Under the pieces are notes generated by a model. That model saw only the letters and a program-made list of their open reading frames with translations, was not told the origin of the DNA and searched no databases. A stretch of 64,000 bases of DNA from Streptomyces sp. MNU76 (lineage in GTDB: Bacteria; Actinomycetota; Actinomycetes; Streptomycetales; Streptomycetaceae). The DNA lies in contig NZ_JAJKLK010000021.1 of assembly GCF_020982545.1 (NCBI RefSeq), forward strand, positions 407,587-471,586. The letters are read 5' to 3'. This document shows, piece by piece, positions 1 through 8,231 of this stretch. Every line of letters begins with the position of its first letter. Position 1 is the first letter of the stretch. A program made the translations under genes and the position numbers.

Positions 1-436
1 GCTGCTCGGGCGACGGTTCGAGGCCGGGGGCGAGCAACTCCCACAGCCGCGGGGACCGATGGTCGTCGGAGAGCGAGAGAACGCCGTGGGCGAGCGTGGT
101 GGCCGTGCGCGGCAGACCCACCACGAACACCGGCCGCTCGACGGGCTCCTCCTCGATGGCCGGGTTCTCGGCGATCAGCCGCCGGACGCGGGCCCGGTTG
201 GTGAGATGCCGGCGCACATGGGCCTGCGCCGACTGCCAGCCGACGGGGGACAGGCCCGGGTCGCCCGCCCAGTCGCGCAGCAGTGACCGAAAGCCTGCCA
301 GGAACTCCTCCTCGCCCTCGGCCCATCCGGCCCCGTCGAGGATCCTCGCGAAGACCCGGTCCGGGTCGCGACGGGAACGGAGCGTGGGCCGCAGCAGGAG
401 GTTGGCCACGGTGAGGGCCGACGGGGTGGAGGGCAC
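1..436 (-). CDS. Sulfotransferase family protein (N-terminal part)
   Basis: The reverse strand from a GTG at 436 reads about 145 residues to the window edge without a stop, so the C-terminus is missing. Upstream, AAGGA sits 7 bases before the GTG. The segment VFVVGLPRTATT (about residue 110) matches the phosphosulfate-binding loop of the Sulfotransfer_3 family (usual form GLPRTGTT), and the preceding helical stretch is typical of that family. Such enzymes move a sulfo group from PAPS to an acceptor. The acceptor cannot be told from this fragment. The only unusual feature is Ala in place of the usual Gly in the loop. Confidence 0.8.
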   Translation of the reverse strand, partial: MPSTPSALTVANLLLRPTLRSRRDPDRVFARILDGAGWAEGEEEFLAGFRSLLRDWAGDPGLSPVGWQSAQAHVRRHLTNRARVRRLIAENPAIEEEPVERPVFVVGLPRTATTLAHGVLSLSDDHRSPRLWELLAPGLEPSPEQ

Positions 437-548
437 GGGAGTGTCCTTTCCGGGAGAGCGACGGACGGCACGCGTCTCGTCGGACCGGCTGGGACCCCAG
501 CATAAACGGGGAGTGGTCCCCGGAACATGTCGCCGTGCGCCCGCGGGT

Positions 549-581
549 GGTTCCGGGGCCCCGCAAACGGGCCCCGGAACC
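549..581 (-). terminator. Perfect hairpin terminator after the AI-2E permease gene
   Basis: A 13-bp perfect inverted repeat (arms 549-561 and 569-581, GGTTCCGGGGCCC type) with a 7-base loop lies 7 bases past the stop of the leftward permease gene. There is no U tract, as is common for Streptomyces terminators. Confidence 0.75.
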
Positions 582-587
582 GTCCCG

Positions 588-1877
588 TCATGTCCGCCCT
601 GCCGGGACGCTCACCCCCTGTCCCTGTCCCTGTCCCTGTCCCTGCCCCTGTCCGTCCCCGTACCGCTCCCGCAGCTCCGACAGCACCCCGCTGGCCGCCG
701 CCACGAGCGGCACCGCGAGGAGCATGCCGAGGATGCCGGCGATGGAGGCACCCGCGGTCAGGGCCAGCAGGATCGCCGCCGGGTGCATCTGCACGGTCCG
801 GCTGTGGATCATCGGCTGGAGCACGTTCCCCTCGATCAGCTGCACCGCGAAGACGACGCCGACCGCCCACAGCGCCGTGACCAGGCCCCGGTCCGCGAAC
901 GCGACGAGGATCGCCACCGCGCCGGACAGGAACGCGCCGAGGTACGGGATGTACGCGCCGACGAACACCAGCGCGCCGAGCCCCACCGCGCCCGGCACCT
1001 GGAGGATCAGCAGGCCGACGGCGATCAGGGCACCGTCGATGAACGCGATGAGCGTCGTCCCCCGCATATAGCCCTCGATCGCCCGGAACGCGCGCCGGGC
1101 CATCACCTCCAGGGTGTCACCGGAGCCGCGCGGCGCGAGCGAGTGCAGGGAGGCGACCGCCTTGTCGGAGTCCCGCAGGAAGAAGAACATCAGCAGCATC
1201 GCCAGGACCGCGCTGGCCACGAACCCACTGACCGCGCTGACCCCGGAGAGCACCCCCGAGGCCGCGGTGCCGCCGAACTTCGACAGCAGCTCCTTGGCGT
1301 TCTTCGCGAGGTCGTCCAACGACGTCCCCGCCAGGCCGAACTCGTCGCTGAGCGACTTCGCCGCGTCCCTGAGCGAGGAGATGATCTGGTCGCCGGTGTC
1401 GATCAGCGCGGCGGCCACGATGTACGCGGCCCCGCCCATCACCACGAGCACGGCCGCGCAGGTCAGCCCGGCGGCGAGGGACCTGTTGAACCGCATCGCC
1501 ACCAGCCGCCGGTACAGCGGGCCGAGCAGAGCGGTACCGAGCAGCGCGATCAGCAGCGGCGTGACCGCCGTCTGGAACGTCACACAGATCCACACGCCCA
1601 CGTACACGACACCCGTCACCAGCAGGGTGAGCGCGCTCCACACGGCGATGTGCCGCGCGGGCCCCGGCAGGAACCCGGGCGCGACCGGCTCCGCGGGCGC
1701 CGCGACCGCCGCCGGCACCTCCACGTACCCGCCGTGCCCGGCGTACCCGCCCGTGGTACGTATCGTCGTACGCGTCCGATGCACCGGTCTGCGCGCGGGC
1801 CCGCCACCCCTGCGACCAGGCCGTCCCCCGCGTACTGCGCGAGAGTCTCCCGTACGGCTGTTCACTGTCATCTCCAC
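588..1877 (-). CDS. AI-2E family transporter (PF01594-type permease)
   Basis: The 429-residue protein has a basic N-terminus, then about eight hydrophobic segments from residue 75 to 400 in the arrangement of the AI-2E/PerM family: two early helices, a long amphipathic central part (roughly residues 150-230), then a helix cluster containing GALVFVGAYIPYLGA and EGNVLQPMI, both typical of the family. Members are thought to export small solutes; the AI-2 link is inherited naming. The C-terminus ends in a Gly-Gln repeat made by a hexanucleotide DNA repeat. The start is uncertain: GTG at 1877 or ATG at 1871, neither with a well-spaced ribosome site. It is probably a single-gene unit ending at the 549-581 hairpin. 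Confidence 0.85.
   Translation of the reverse strand: MEMTVNSRTGDSRAVRGGRPGRRGGGPARRPVHRTRTTIRTTGGYAGHGGYVEVPAAVAAPAEPVAPGFLPGPARHIAVWSALTLLVTGVVYVGVWICVTFQTAVTPLLIALLGTALLGPLYRRLVAMRFNRSLAAGLTCAAVLVVMGGAAYIVAAALIDTGDQIISSLRDAAKSLSDEFGLAGTSLDDLAKNAKELLSKFGGTAASGVLSGVSAVSGFVASAVLAMLLMFFFLRDSDKAVASLHSLAPRGSGDTLEVMARRAFRAIEGYMRGTTLIAFIDGALIAVGLLILQVPGAVGLGALVFVGAYIPYLGAFLSGAVAILVAFADRGLVTALWAVGVVFAVQLIEGNVLQPMIHSRTVQMHPAAILLALTAGASIAGILGMLLAVPLVAAASGVLSELRERYGDGQGQGQGQGQGQGVSVPAGRT
616..651. repeat. Hexanucleotide tandem repeat in the permease C-terminus
   Basis: Six units of CCCTGT (one with a C substitution) run 616-651 and encode alternating Gly and Gln at the end of the leftward permease. 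Unit changes keep the frame, so the tail length can vary without breaking the gene. Confidence 0.85.
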
Positions 1878-1998
1878 TCACTCGGAGGTCGCGCACACCC
1901 CCTGAGGATCATGGGATGGCCGTGGCGCCATAGCCTAGACCCGGCCGACGAACGCCCCGCGTGCCGGGAGACCCCCGCCATCTCACCGCGTCGCGGGC

Positions 1999-4050
1999 CT
2001 ACTCGGCGATCGGCAGGGCCACCCCGTCCCGCAGGAACACCGGGATCCGCTCCAGCGGCGCGTCGACGGTCACGGTCGCACCCCCCTCGTACGTCTCCCC
2101 GGTCCACGCGTCCGTCCACCGCGCCCCTGCCGGAAGGTAGGTCGTCCAGACCCTCGCTTCCGCCTCCAGCACCGGCGCCACCAGCACATCCCGCCCGAAC
2201 AGATACGCGTCGTCCACGGACCAGGCCCGCTCGTCCTCGGGGAACTCCAGGAACAGCGGCCGCATCACCGGCAGCCCCTCCTCGTGGGCCTCCCGCATCA
2301 CCCGCAGCACATACGGCTTCAGCCGCTCCCGGAGCCGCAGATACGCCTCCAGGATCGCCCCGGCCTCCTCCCCGTACGACCACACCTCGTTGGGTCCGCC
2401 GGTCATGTCCGGCCCCAGCGGCATCCCGGGCTCCCGGAACCCGTGCAGTCGCATCAACGGCGAGAACGCCCCGAACTGGAACCAGCGGACCATCACCTCG
2501 CGGTACGCCGGATCGTCGGGGTCGCCCCCGTGGAAGCCGCCGATGTCCGTGTTCCACCACGGGATGCCCGACAACGCCGTGTTGAGCCCCGCCGCGATCT
2601 GCCGCCGCAGGGTCGGGAAGTCCGTGCCGATGTCACCGGACCACAGCGCGGCCCCCCACCGCTGACTGCCCGCCCACGCCGACCGGTTGAGGGAGACGAT
2701 CTCCTCCCGGCCGGCCTCCCGCAGCCCCTCGTAGAAGGTGCGCGCGCTCTCGGCCGGATAGATGTTGCCGACCTCCAGACCGGGCCCCGCCCAGTAGCGC
2801 AGGTTCTCCTGGAAACCCGGCTTGAGCTCCGGCTCGCAGGCGTCCAGCCAGAACGCGTCGATGCCGTACCGGTCCAGGTAGTTCTCCTTCACCCGCGACC
2901 ACACGAACTCACGGGCCTCGGGGTTCGTCGCGTCGTAGAAGGCCACCTGGACCGTCGACGCGACCTCCTTGTCCGGCCAGTCGGCGTGCGCCATCGGGCC
3001 GTACTGCGTACCGATGAAGTACCCGCGCTGCTCCATCACCGGGTGGTTCTCGCTCAGCGGCGACACCGACGGCCACACGGACACCACCAGCTTGATGCCC
3101 AGCTCGTCCAGCTCCCGCACCATGGCCGCCGGATCGGGCCACTCGTCGAGGTCGAACGTCCACTCGCCCAGATGCGTCCAGTGGAAGAAGTCGCACACGA
3201 TGACGTCGATGGGCAGGCCCCGCCGCTTGTACTCCCGTGCCACCGCGAGGAGTTCGTCCTGCGTGCGGTAGCGCAGCTTGCACTGCCAGAACCCGGCCGC
3301 CCACTCGGGCAGCATCGGCGTACGGCCCGTCGCCGCGCTGTAGCGGCGCTGCGCGTCGGCCGGATCGCCCGCGGTGATCCAGTAGTCGATCTGCCGGGCC
3401 GAGTCCGCGACCCAGCGGGTGCCGTTGCCGGCCAGTTCGACACGGCCGATCGCCGGGTTGTTCCACAGCAGGGTGTAGCCCCGGCTGGAGGTCAGCACCG
3501 GGATGCCGACCTCCGCGTTGCGCTGCACCAGGTCGAGGACCAGCCCCTTCTGGTCGAGCCGCCCGTGCTGGTGCTGCCCGAGGCCGTACAGCTTCTCGTC
3601 GTCGTACGCTGCGAACCGCTGCTCCAGGCGGTGGTACCCGTTGCCGACGGCCGTGTAGAGGCGCGGGCCGGGCCACCAGAAGTGGGCGCGGGCCTCCGAC
3701 AGCAGCTCGCTCCCGTCGGCCGTGCGGCTGTAACGGACCAAGCCCTCCGCGTTCACCTCGACGGTGAGCGCGCCGACGGTCAGCCGCCCGAGCCCGTCCT
3801 CGATCTTGACGCTGCTCTCGGTGGACTCCGGCTCGTCGAGCAGGGCGCCCGGCGGCCCGTCGAGCACCGGGCCGCCGAGGCGGGCCCGGACCCGGACCGC
3901 GTCCGGGCCCCAGGGCTCGATCCGCAGGGTCTCCTGACGTCCGCTCCACTCCAGGGCACCGTCCCGCTCACGGAACGTGCCGACGGTGGGGGAGGACTGG
4001 GCGAGGCTGACCGCACCCGTCGGGGTCTGGTGCTCGGCAGGCTGATTCAC
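1999..4050 (-). CDS. Glycoside hydrolase family 31 (alpha-xylosidase/alpha-glucosidase)
   Basis: The protein has 683 residues. An N-terminal beta-sandwich is followed by a TIM barrel from about residue 245. The GH31 nucleophile motif is present as AFWLDACEPE with Asp403, and the acid/base region SGDIGTDF gives Asp473. The C-terminal beta domain carries the usual IPVFLRDG segment. Family members remove terminal alpha-xylosyl or alpha-glucosyl units; the YicI-like barrel favours xylosidase, but the sugar cannot be fixed from sequence. There is no signal peptide, so it is cytoplasmic. The GTG start at 4050 has AGGAG 8 bases upstream. It lies 87 bases downstream of a LacI-type gene on the same strand, so it is probably induced by the sugar that the repressor senses. 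Confidence 0.9.
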   Translation of the reverse strand: MNQPAEHQTPTGAVSLAQSSPTVGTFRERDGALEWSGRQETLRIEPWGPDAVRVRARLGGPVLDGPPGALLDEPESTESSVKIEDGLGRLTVGALTVEVNAEGLVRYSRTADGSELLSEARAHFWWPGPRLYTAVGNGYHRLEQRFAAYDDEKLYGLGQHQHGRLDQKGLVLDLVQRNAEVGIPVLTSSRGYTLLWNNPAIGRVELAGNGTRWVADSARQIDYWITAGDPADAQRRYSAATGRTPMLPEWAAGFWQCKLRYRTQDELLAVAREYKRRGLPIDVIVCDFFHWTHLGEWTFDLDEWPDPAAMVRELDELGIKLVVSVWPSVSPLSENHPVMEQRGYFIGTQYGPMAHADWPDKEVASTVQVAFYDATNPEAREFVWSRVKENYLDRYGIDAFWLDACEPELKPGFQENLRYWAGPGLEVGNIYPAESARTFYEGLREAGREEIVSLNRSAWAGSQRWGAALWSGDIGTDFPTLRRQIAAGLNTALSGIPWWNTDIGGFHGGDPDDPAYREVMVRWFQFGAFSPLMRLHGFREPGMPLGPDMTGGPNEVWSYGEEAGAILEAYLRLRERLKPYVLRVMREAHEEGLPVMRPLFLEFPEDERAWSVDDAYLFGRDVLVAPVLEAEARVWTTYLPAGARWTDAWTGETYEGGATVTVDAPLERIPVFLRDGVALPIAE

Positions 4051-4137
4051 GTGAGGTCTCCTGGAAGGGAGGAGTGAAGGGAGGAATCGAGGCGGGCGGT
4101 GGCTTGAGTACGGCCCCGGCTCGTGTACGCCGTCGGC

Positions 4138-5151
4138 TCAGCCGGTGGGGGACAGCGGCCCCGTGCTCGCGCGGACCGTCAACTCGGGGGCGAGGAGCAC
4201 CACTTCGTCGGTGTCCCGGCCCTCCAGCTTGGCGATCAGCTGCTCCACGGCCCGGCGGCCCATCTCCTGGGCGGGGATGGCCACGGACGTCAGCCGCACC
4301 GATGCCTGTACGGCGACCTGGTCCGGGCAGACCGCGATCACCGAGACGTCCTCCGGCACCGCGCGCCCCTGCTGCCGCAGCAGCGCGAGCAGCGGCTCCA
4401 CCGCCGACTCGTTCTGCACGACGATCCCCGTGGTGCCGGGCCGTTCGTCGAAGATCCGGGCCAGGGTCGCGGCCATCGCGTCGTAGCCGCCCTCGCAGGG
4501 CCGGTGCAGCACGCGCAGGCCCAACTCCCGCGCGCGGGACCGCAGTCCGTCGAGGGTGCGCTCGGCGAAACCGGTGTGCCGCTCGTACACCGCGGGGGCC
4601 TCGCCGATGACGGCGATGTCGCGGTGGCCGAGCATCGCCAGATGCTCCACGCACAGCGCGCCCGTCGCCCCGAAGTCGAGGTCGACGCAGGTCAGACCGC
4701 TGGTGTCGGCGGGCAGCCCGATGAGCACGGAGGGCTGGTCGGTGTCGCGCAGCAGCGGCAGCCGCTCGTCGTCGAGCTCCACGTCCATCAGGATCATCGC
4801 GTCGGCGAGCCCGCTGCCCGTGACCCGGCGCACCGCGTCCGGGCCCTCCTCGCCGGTGAGCAGCAGCACGTCGTAGCCGTACGTACGCGCCGTGGTGGCC
4901 ACCGCGATGGCGATCTCCATCATCACCGGGACGTACATGTCGGTACGCAGCGGGACCATCAGGGCGACGATGTTCGACCTGTTGCTCGCCAGGGCGCGGG
5001 CCCCCGCGTTCGGGTGGTAGCCGAGCTCCTGGATGCTCCGCTCGACCCGCTGCCGGGTGCCGGCGGAGATGGACCGCTTGCCGCTGAGGACATAGCTCAC
5101 CGTGCTCGCCGAGACTCCGGCGTGCTGGGCGACCTCGGCGAGGGTGACCAT
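4138..5151 (-). CDS. LacI family transcriptional repressor
   Basis: The 337-residue protein begins with the LacI helix-turn-helix and hinge (VTLAEVAQHAGVSASTVSYVL, then NAGARALASNRS), followed by a periplasmic-binding-protein-like effector domain. The ATG at 5151 is chosen over an in-frame TTG at 5163 because GGAG sits 6 bases before it and the helix-turn-helix starts at once. The gene precedes the GH31 glycosidase gene, and two AAGCGCTT palindromes lie just upstream. This points to autoregulation and sugar-dependent control of the glycosidase. The effector sugar is unknown. Confidence 0.9.
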   Translation of the reverse strand: MVTLAEVAQHAGVSASTVSYVLSGKRSISAGTRQRVERSIQELGYHPNAGARALASNRSNIVALMVPLRTDMYVPVMMEIAIAVATTARTYGYDVLLLTGEEGPDAVRRVTGSGLADAMILMDVELDDERLPLLRDTDQPSVLIGLPADTSGLTCVDLDFGATGALCVEHLAMLGHRDIAVIGEAPAVYERHTGFAERTLDGLRSRARELGLRVLHRPCEGGYDAMAATLARIFDERPGTTGIVVQNESAVEPLLALLRQQGRAVPEDVSVIAVCPDQVAVQASVRLTSVAIPAQEMGRRAVEQLIAKLEGRDTDEVVLLAPELTVRASTGPLSPTG

Positions 5152-5166
5152 CCAGCTCTCCAAGGG

Positions 5167-5184
5167 TGTTTAAGCGCTTCGACA
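5167..5184. promoter_or_regulatory. LacI-type operator, gene-proximal copy
   Basis: The core AAGCGCTT (5172-5179), with TTCGAC on one flank, begins 16 bases before the LacI-type start codon. The central CG dyad is typical of LacI-family operators. It matches the core of the better palindrome 80 bases further out. Confidence 0.7.
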
Positions 5185-5259
5185 GCGCGCTAGCTCTGAA
5201 CAAGGGCGAGTGAGGGTGGCTCGACAGTAGCTCGGCGGTGGGTGGGTGTCCATAGGTTG

Positions 5260-5273
5260 TCGAAGCGCTTCGA
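5260..5273. promoter_or_regulatory. LacI-type operator, distal perfect palindrome
   Basis: TCGAAGCGCTTCGA is a perfect 14-bp palindrome. It lies about 90 bp (centre to centre) from the proximal copy, a distance that would allow looping between two repressor dimers. It also sits upstream of the rightward acyl-CoA dehydrogenase gene. Confidence 0.75.
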
Positions 5274-5333
5274 TTATTCGCTCGGCGCCCAAGGGTGGGG
5301 TGGGGGTGTGTGGGGTGGCGACCGCGGGTCCGT

Positions 5334-5370
5334 GGGGCTTCTCGCGCAGTTCCCCGCGCCCCTTCAGGGC
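5334..5370 (+). repeat. Dispersed intergenic hairpin repeat, copy 1
   Basis: This copy has the family core GGGGCTTCTCGCGCAG, then TTCCCCGCGCCCC and a short CTTCAGGG tail. GGGG/CCCC and CGCG/CGCG can pair around a CAGTTCCC loop. The same core recurs at many intergenic sites in this window. Confidence 0.85.
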
Positions 5371-5508
5371 GCTGTTGTCGCCCCCAGCTTAGAACGCGAG
5401 GGGTGGCGGGGTCGTCCCGGATCGGGTACCAACGATCGAGTAGCACCCATCGGTAACCAATCAGGTACCCACCGGTACGAGATCCCGATTCGCGGCGAGG
5501 TGAGCCTC

Positions 5509-7449
5509 ATGTCCGCCCCACCCCTCAAGAAGCCCGTCGTCACAGAACGTGAGGCCCGCCAGGTGGCGGAGGCCGCCCGGGAGCAGGCCTGGCGCAAGCC
5601 CAGCTTCGCCAAGGAGCTGTTCCTGGGCCGGTTCCGCCTCGACCTCATCCACCCCCACCCGCTCCCCACCGACGAGGCCGTCCGGCGCGGCGAGCAGTTC
5701 CTGACCAAGCTCCGCGCCTTCTGTGAGACCAAGGTCGACGGGGCCCTGATCGAGCGCGAGGCCCGGATCCCCGACGAGGTGATCAACGGCCTCAAGGAAC
5801 TCGGCGCCCTCGGCATGAAGATCGACCCCAAGTACGGCGGTCTCGGCCTCACCCAGGTGTACTACAACAAGGCGCTGGCCCTGGCCGGCTCGGCCAGCCC
5901 GGCCATCGGCGTCCTGCTCTCGGCGCATCAGTCGATCGGCGTACCGCAGCCGCTGAAACTGTTCGGCACCCCCGAGCAGAAGGAGAAGTTCCTCCCGCGC
6001 TGCGCCCGCACCGACATCAGTGCCTTCCTCCTCACCGAGCCCGACGTCGGCTCCGACCCCGCCCGACTGGCCACCTCGGCCGTGCCGGACGGCGACGACT
6101 ACGTCCTCGACGGCGTGAAGCTCTGGACCACCAACGGCGTGGTCGCCGACCTCCTGGTCGTCATGGCACGCGTGCCGAAGTCCGAGGGCCACAAGGGCGG
6201 TATCACCGCCTTCGTCGTGGAGACCGACTCGCCCGGCGTCACCGTGGAGAACCGCAACGCCTTCATGGGCCTGCGCGGCATCGAGAACGGCGTCACCCGC
6301 TTCCACCAGGTCCGGGTCCCCGCCGCGAACCGCATCGGCCCCGAGGGTGCGGGCCTGAAGATCGCCTTGACCACCCTCAACACCGGTCGGCTCTCCCTGC
6401 CCGCGTCCTGCGTGGCCGCCGGCAAGTGGTGCCTGAAGATCGCCCGGGAGTGGTCGGCGGCCCGTGAGCAGTGGGGCAAGCCGGTCGCCCACCACGAGGC
6501 GGTCGGCCAGAAGATCTCCTTCATCGCGGCGACCACCTTCGCCCTCGAAGCCGTATTGGACCTCTCGTCCCAGATGGCCGACGAGGACCGCAACGACATC
6601 CGTATCGAGGGCGCCCTCGCGAAGCTCTTCGCCTCCGAGATGGGCTGGAAGATCGCCGACGAGCTGGTCCAGATCCGCGGCGGCCGGGGCTTCGAGACCG
6701 CCGACTCCCTCCGGGCCCGCGGCGAACGGGCCGTCCCCGCCGAGCAGATGCTGCGCGACCTGCGCATCAACCGGATCTTCGAGGGCTCCACGGAGATCAT
6801 GCATCTGCTGATCGCCCGCGAGGCCGTCGACGCCCACCTCACCGTGGCCGGCGACCTCATCGACCCGGAGAAGTCCCTGTCCGACAAGGCGAAGGCGGGC
6901 GCGAACGCGGGCGTCTTCTACGCCAAGTGGCTGCCGAAACTGGTCGCCGGGCCGGGCCAACTCCCGCGCACCTACGGCGACTTCCACCCGGCTGGCCACC
7001 CCGACCTGGCGACCCACCTGCGTTACGTCGAACGAGGCGCCCGCAAGCTCGCCCGCTCCACGTTCTACGCCATGTCCCGCTGGCAGGGCCGGATGGAGAC
7101 CAAGCAAGGGTTCCTGGGCCGGATCGTCGACATCGGCGCCGAACTCTTCGCGATGAGCGCGGCCGTCGTCCGGGCGGAACTGCTCCGCACCACCACCGAC
7201 CACGGGCGCGAGGCCTACCAACTGGCCGACACCTTCTGCCGCCAGTCCCGCATCCGCGTCGAGGAACTCTTCGGCCGCCTGTGGACCAACACCGACGACA
7301 TCGACCACAAGGTGGTCAAGGGCGTCCTGGGCGGTGCCTACGCATGGCTGGAGGAGGGCGTGATCGACCCCTCGGGCGAGGGCCCCTGGATCGCGGACGC
7401 GACCCCGGGCGAAAGCGAGAAGGAGAACGTCCACCGCCGCATCCAGTGA
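5509..7449 (+). CDS. Acyl-CoA dehydrogenase family protein
   Basis: The 646-residue protein catalyses the FAD-dependent first step of fatty acyl-CoA oxidation, or a related dehydrogenation. The family order is visible: an N-terminal helical domain, the central beta domain with DGVKLWTTNG, and the C-terminal four-helix domain with QIRGGRGFE and FEGSTEIMHLLIAREAV. An extra C-terminal helical extension of about 180 residues makes it longer than the 380-residue enzymes, as in large actinobacterial FadE-type proteins. The ATG at 5509 is chosen because AGGTGA precedes it and the upstream open frame crosses a repeat. It appears to be transcribed alone. Confidence 0.9.
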   Translation: MSAPPLKKPVVTEREARQVAEAAREQAWRKPSFAKELFLGRFRLDLIHPHPLPTDEAVRRGEQFLTKLRAFCETKVDGALIEREARIPDEVINGLKELGALGMKIDPKYGGLGLTQVYYNKALALAGSASPAIGVLLSAHQSIGVPQPLKLFGTPEQKEKFLPRCARTDISAFLLTEPDVGSDPARLATSAVPDGDDYVLDGVKLWTTNGVVADLLVVMARVPKSEGHKGGITAFVVETDSPGVTVENRNAFMGLRGIENGVTRFHQVRVPAANRIGPEGAGLKIALTTLNTGRLSLPASCVAAGKWCLKIAREWSAAREQWGKPVAHHEAVGQKISFIAATTFALEAVLDLSSQMADEDRNDIRIEGALAKLFASEMGWKIADELVQIRGGRGFETADSLRARGERAVPAEQMLRDLRINRIFEGSTEIMHLLIAREAVDAHLTVAGDLIDPEKSLSDKAKAGANAGVFYAKWLPKLVAGPGQLPRTYGDFHPAGHPDLATHLRYVERGARKLARSTFYAMSRWQGRMETKQGFLGRIVDIGAELFAMSAAVVRAELLRTTTDHGREAYQLADTFCRQSRIRVEELFGRLWTNTDDIDHKVVKGVLGGAYAWLEEGVIDPSGEGPWIADATPGESEKENVHRRIQ

Positions 7450-7479
7450 CCTGACACGCCGCCCCGCGCCTCATGAAGA

Positions 7480-7530
7480 TCGGCCCGCAGGGCCGTCTTC
7501 AGGGGCGCGGGGAACCGCGCGACCAGCCCC
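7480..7530 (-). repeat. Dispersed intergenic hairpin repeat, copy 2
   Basis: An inverted-orientation copy (CTTCAGGGGCGCGGGGAAC, then CGCGCGACCAGCCCC) lies between two convergent genes and is preceded by a GGCCCGCAGGGCC mini-hairpin. It is placed to act as a bidirectional terminator. Confidence 0.85.
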
Positions 7531-7583
7531 CACGGCCCCGCACCCGCCCGACGGCAGGGCGCGGCACCCCGAAAGGCGCGCGG

Positions 7584-8039
7584 CTAGCAATACTTGTCGC
7601 TGGCGTCCCGAGTCGTCCAGGAACAGGAATCGACCTTCGTCCCGCTCGCCTTGGACAACGTCGCCGTGTCGCTCGTGTTGTTCCACACATAGGCCTTGCG
7701 GTTCTGGAACTTGGTCGCGCTCGTGTCCGTGCCCGACCCCGTACGCACCTTGATGTACTTCTTCGCTCCGATCTTGACGTTCGGGAACGTGTACTTGTGG
7801 TTGTCGGGGTCCTTCAGCACCCACCCCTTCAGCGAGATCGCCGACGAGCCCGTGTTCTTGATCTGCACCCACTCACCGTTGAGGCTCGTGTTGGAACGCG
7901 TGTCCTTGCCAGGGCTGTCGAAGTACACGCGGTAGATGATCACCCCGCCCGCGGCCTCGGCCGGGCTGCTGAGCAGCGTGCCGGTGAGGGCGACGGCTCC
8001 GGCGAGCGCGGGCAGGGCAGCGCGTATGCGCTTGTGCAT
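7584..8039 (-). CDS. Secreted lamin-tail-domain protein
   Basis: The 151-residue protein has a signal peptide (basic MHKRIR, hydrophobic core, SPAEAA cleavage site near residue 30). It is followed by one lamin-tail domain: GEWVQIKNTGSSAISLKGWVL and YTFPNVKIGAKKYIKVRTG are the family strands. Two C-terminal Cys residues (DSCSW and the last residue) probably form a disulfide. The domain is an immunoglobulin-like fold found in bacterial secreted proteins and nucleases; no catalytic part is present. The gene stands alone, facing the dehydrogenase gene. An inverted repeat 29 bases upstream of the start may control it. Confidence 0.85.
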   Translation of the reverse strand: MHKRIRAALPALAGAVALTGTLLSSPAEAAGGVIIYRVYFDSPGKDTRSNTSLNGEWVQIKNTGSSAISLKGWVLKDPDNHKYTFPNVKIGAKKYIKVRTGSGTDTSATKFQNRKAYVWNNTSDTATLSKASGTKVDSCSWTTRDASDKYC

Positions 8040-8067
8040 GGATCCCCCCAGGGTCCTCGTTCGCGAT

Positions 8068-8094
8068 CTGTTGATCCGACAATCCGATCAACAG
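8068..8094. promoter_or_regulatory. Inverted repeat upstream of the lamin-tail gene
   Basis: CTGTTGATC (8068-8076) and GATCAACAG (8086-8094) are perfect 9-base arms with a 9-base spacer. It lies 29 bases from the start codon in a lower-GC stretch. It could be an operator or a 5'-leader stem; the binding protein is unknown. Confidence 0.55.
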
Positions 8095-8231
8095 GGGAAA
8101 AGTCATATCACCCCGCCTTCACGTGTACTTCACAAACGGAGAAACGGCCCCGTCAACCACAGACGGCACGAAGCGGGTCATCATGGGGACGCGCGGTCCA
8201 GCTGGACACCGGATGCGGCCACAATGGGGGG

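Larger units (their letters stand above)
5152..5508. other. Divergent intergenic region, lacI-like / acyl-CoA dehydrogenase
   Basis: This 357-base region has no credible gene. An open frame running from 5242 into the dehydrogenase is non-coding upstream: it crosses an operator and a dispersed repeat. The region holds the two LacI-type operators and one dispersed hairpin repeat. Near 5430-5490 is a lower-GC stretch with near-repeats of GGTACC, where the dehydrogenase promoter probably lies. Confidence 0.6.

Noticed and set aside
96..2585. Long rightward open frame of 829 codons
   Set aside because: It is antisense to the sulfotransferase, permease and glycosidase genes, Arg/Pro-rich, and without family motifs: a high-GC shadow.
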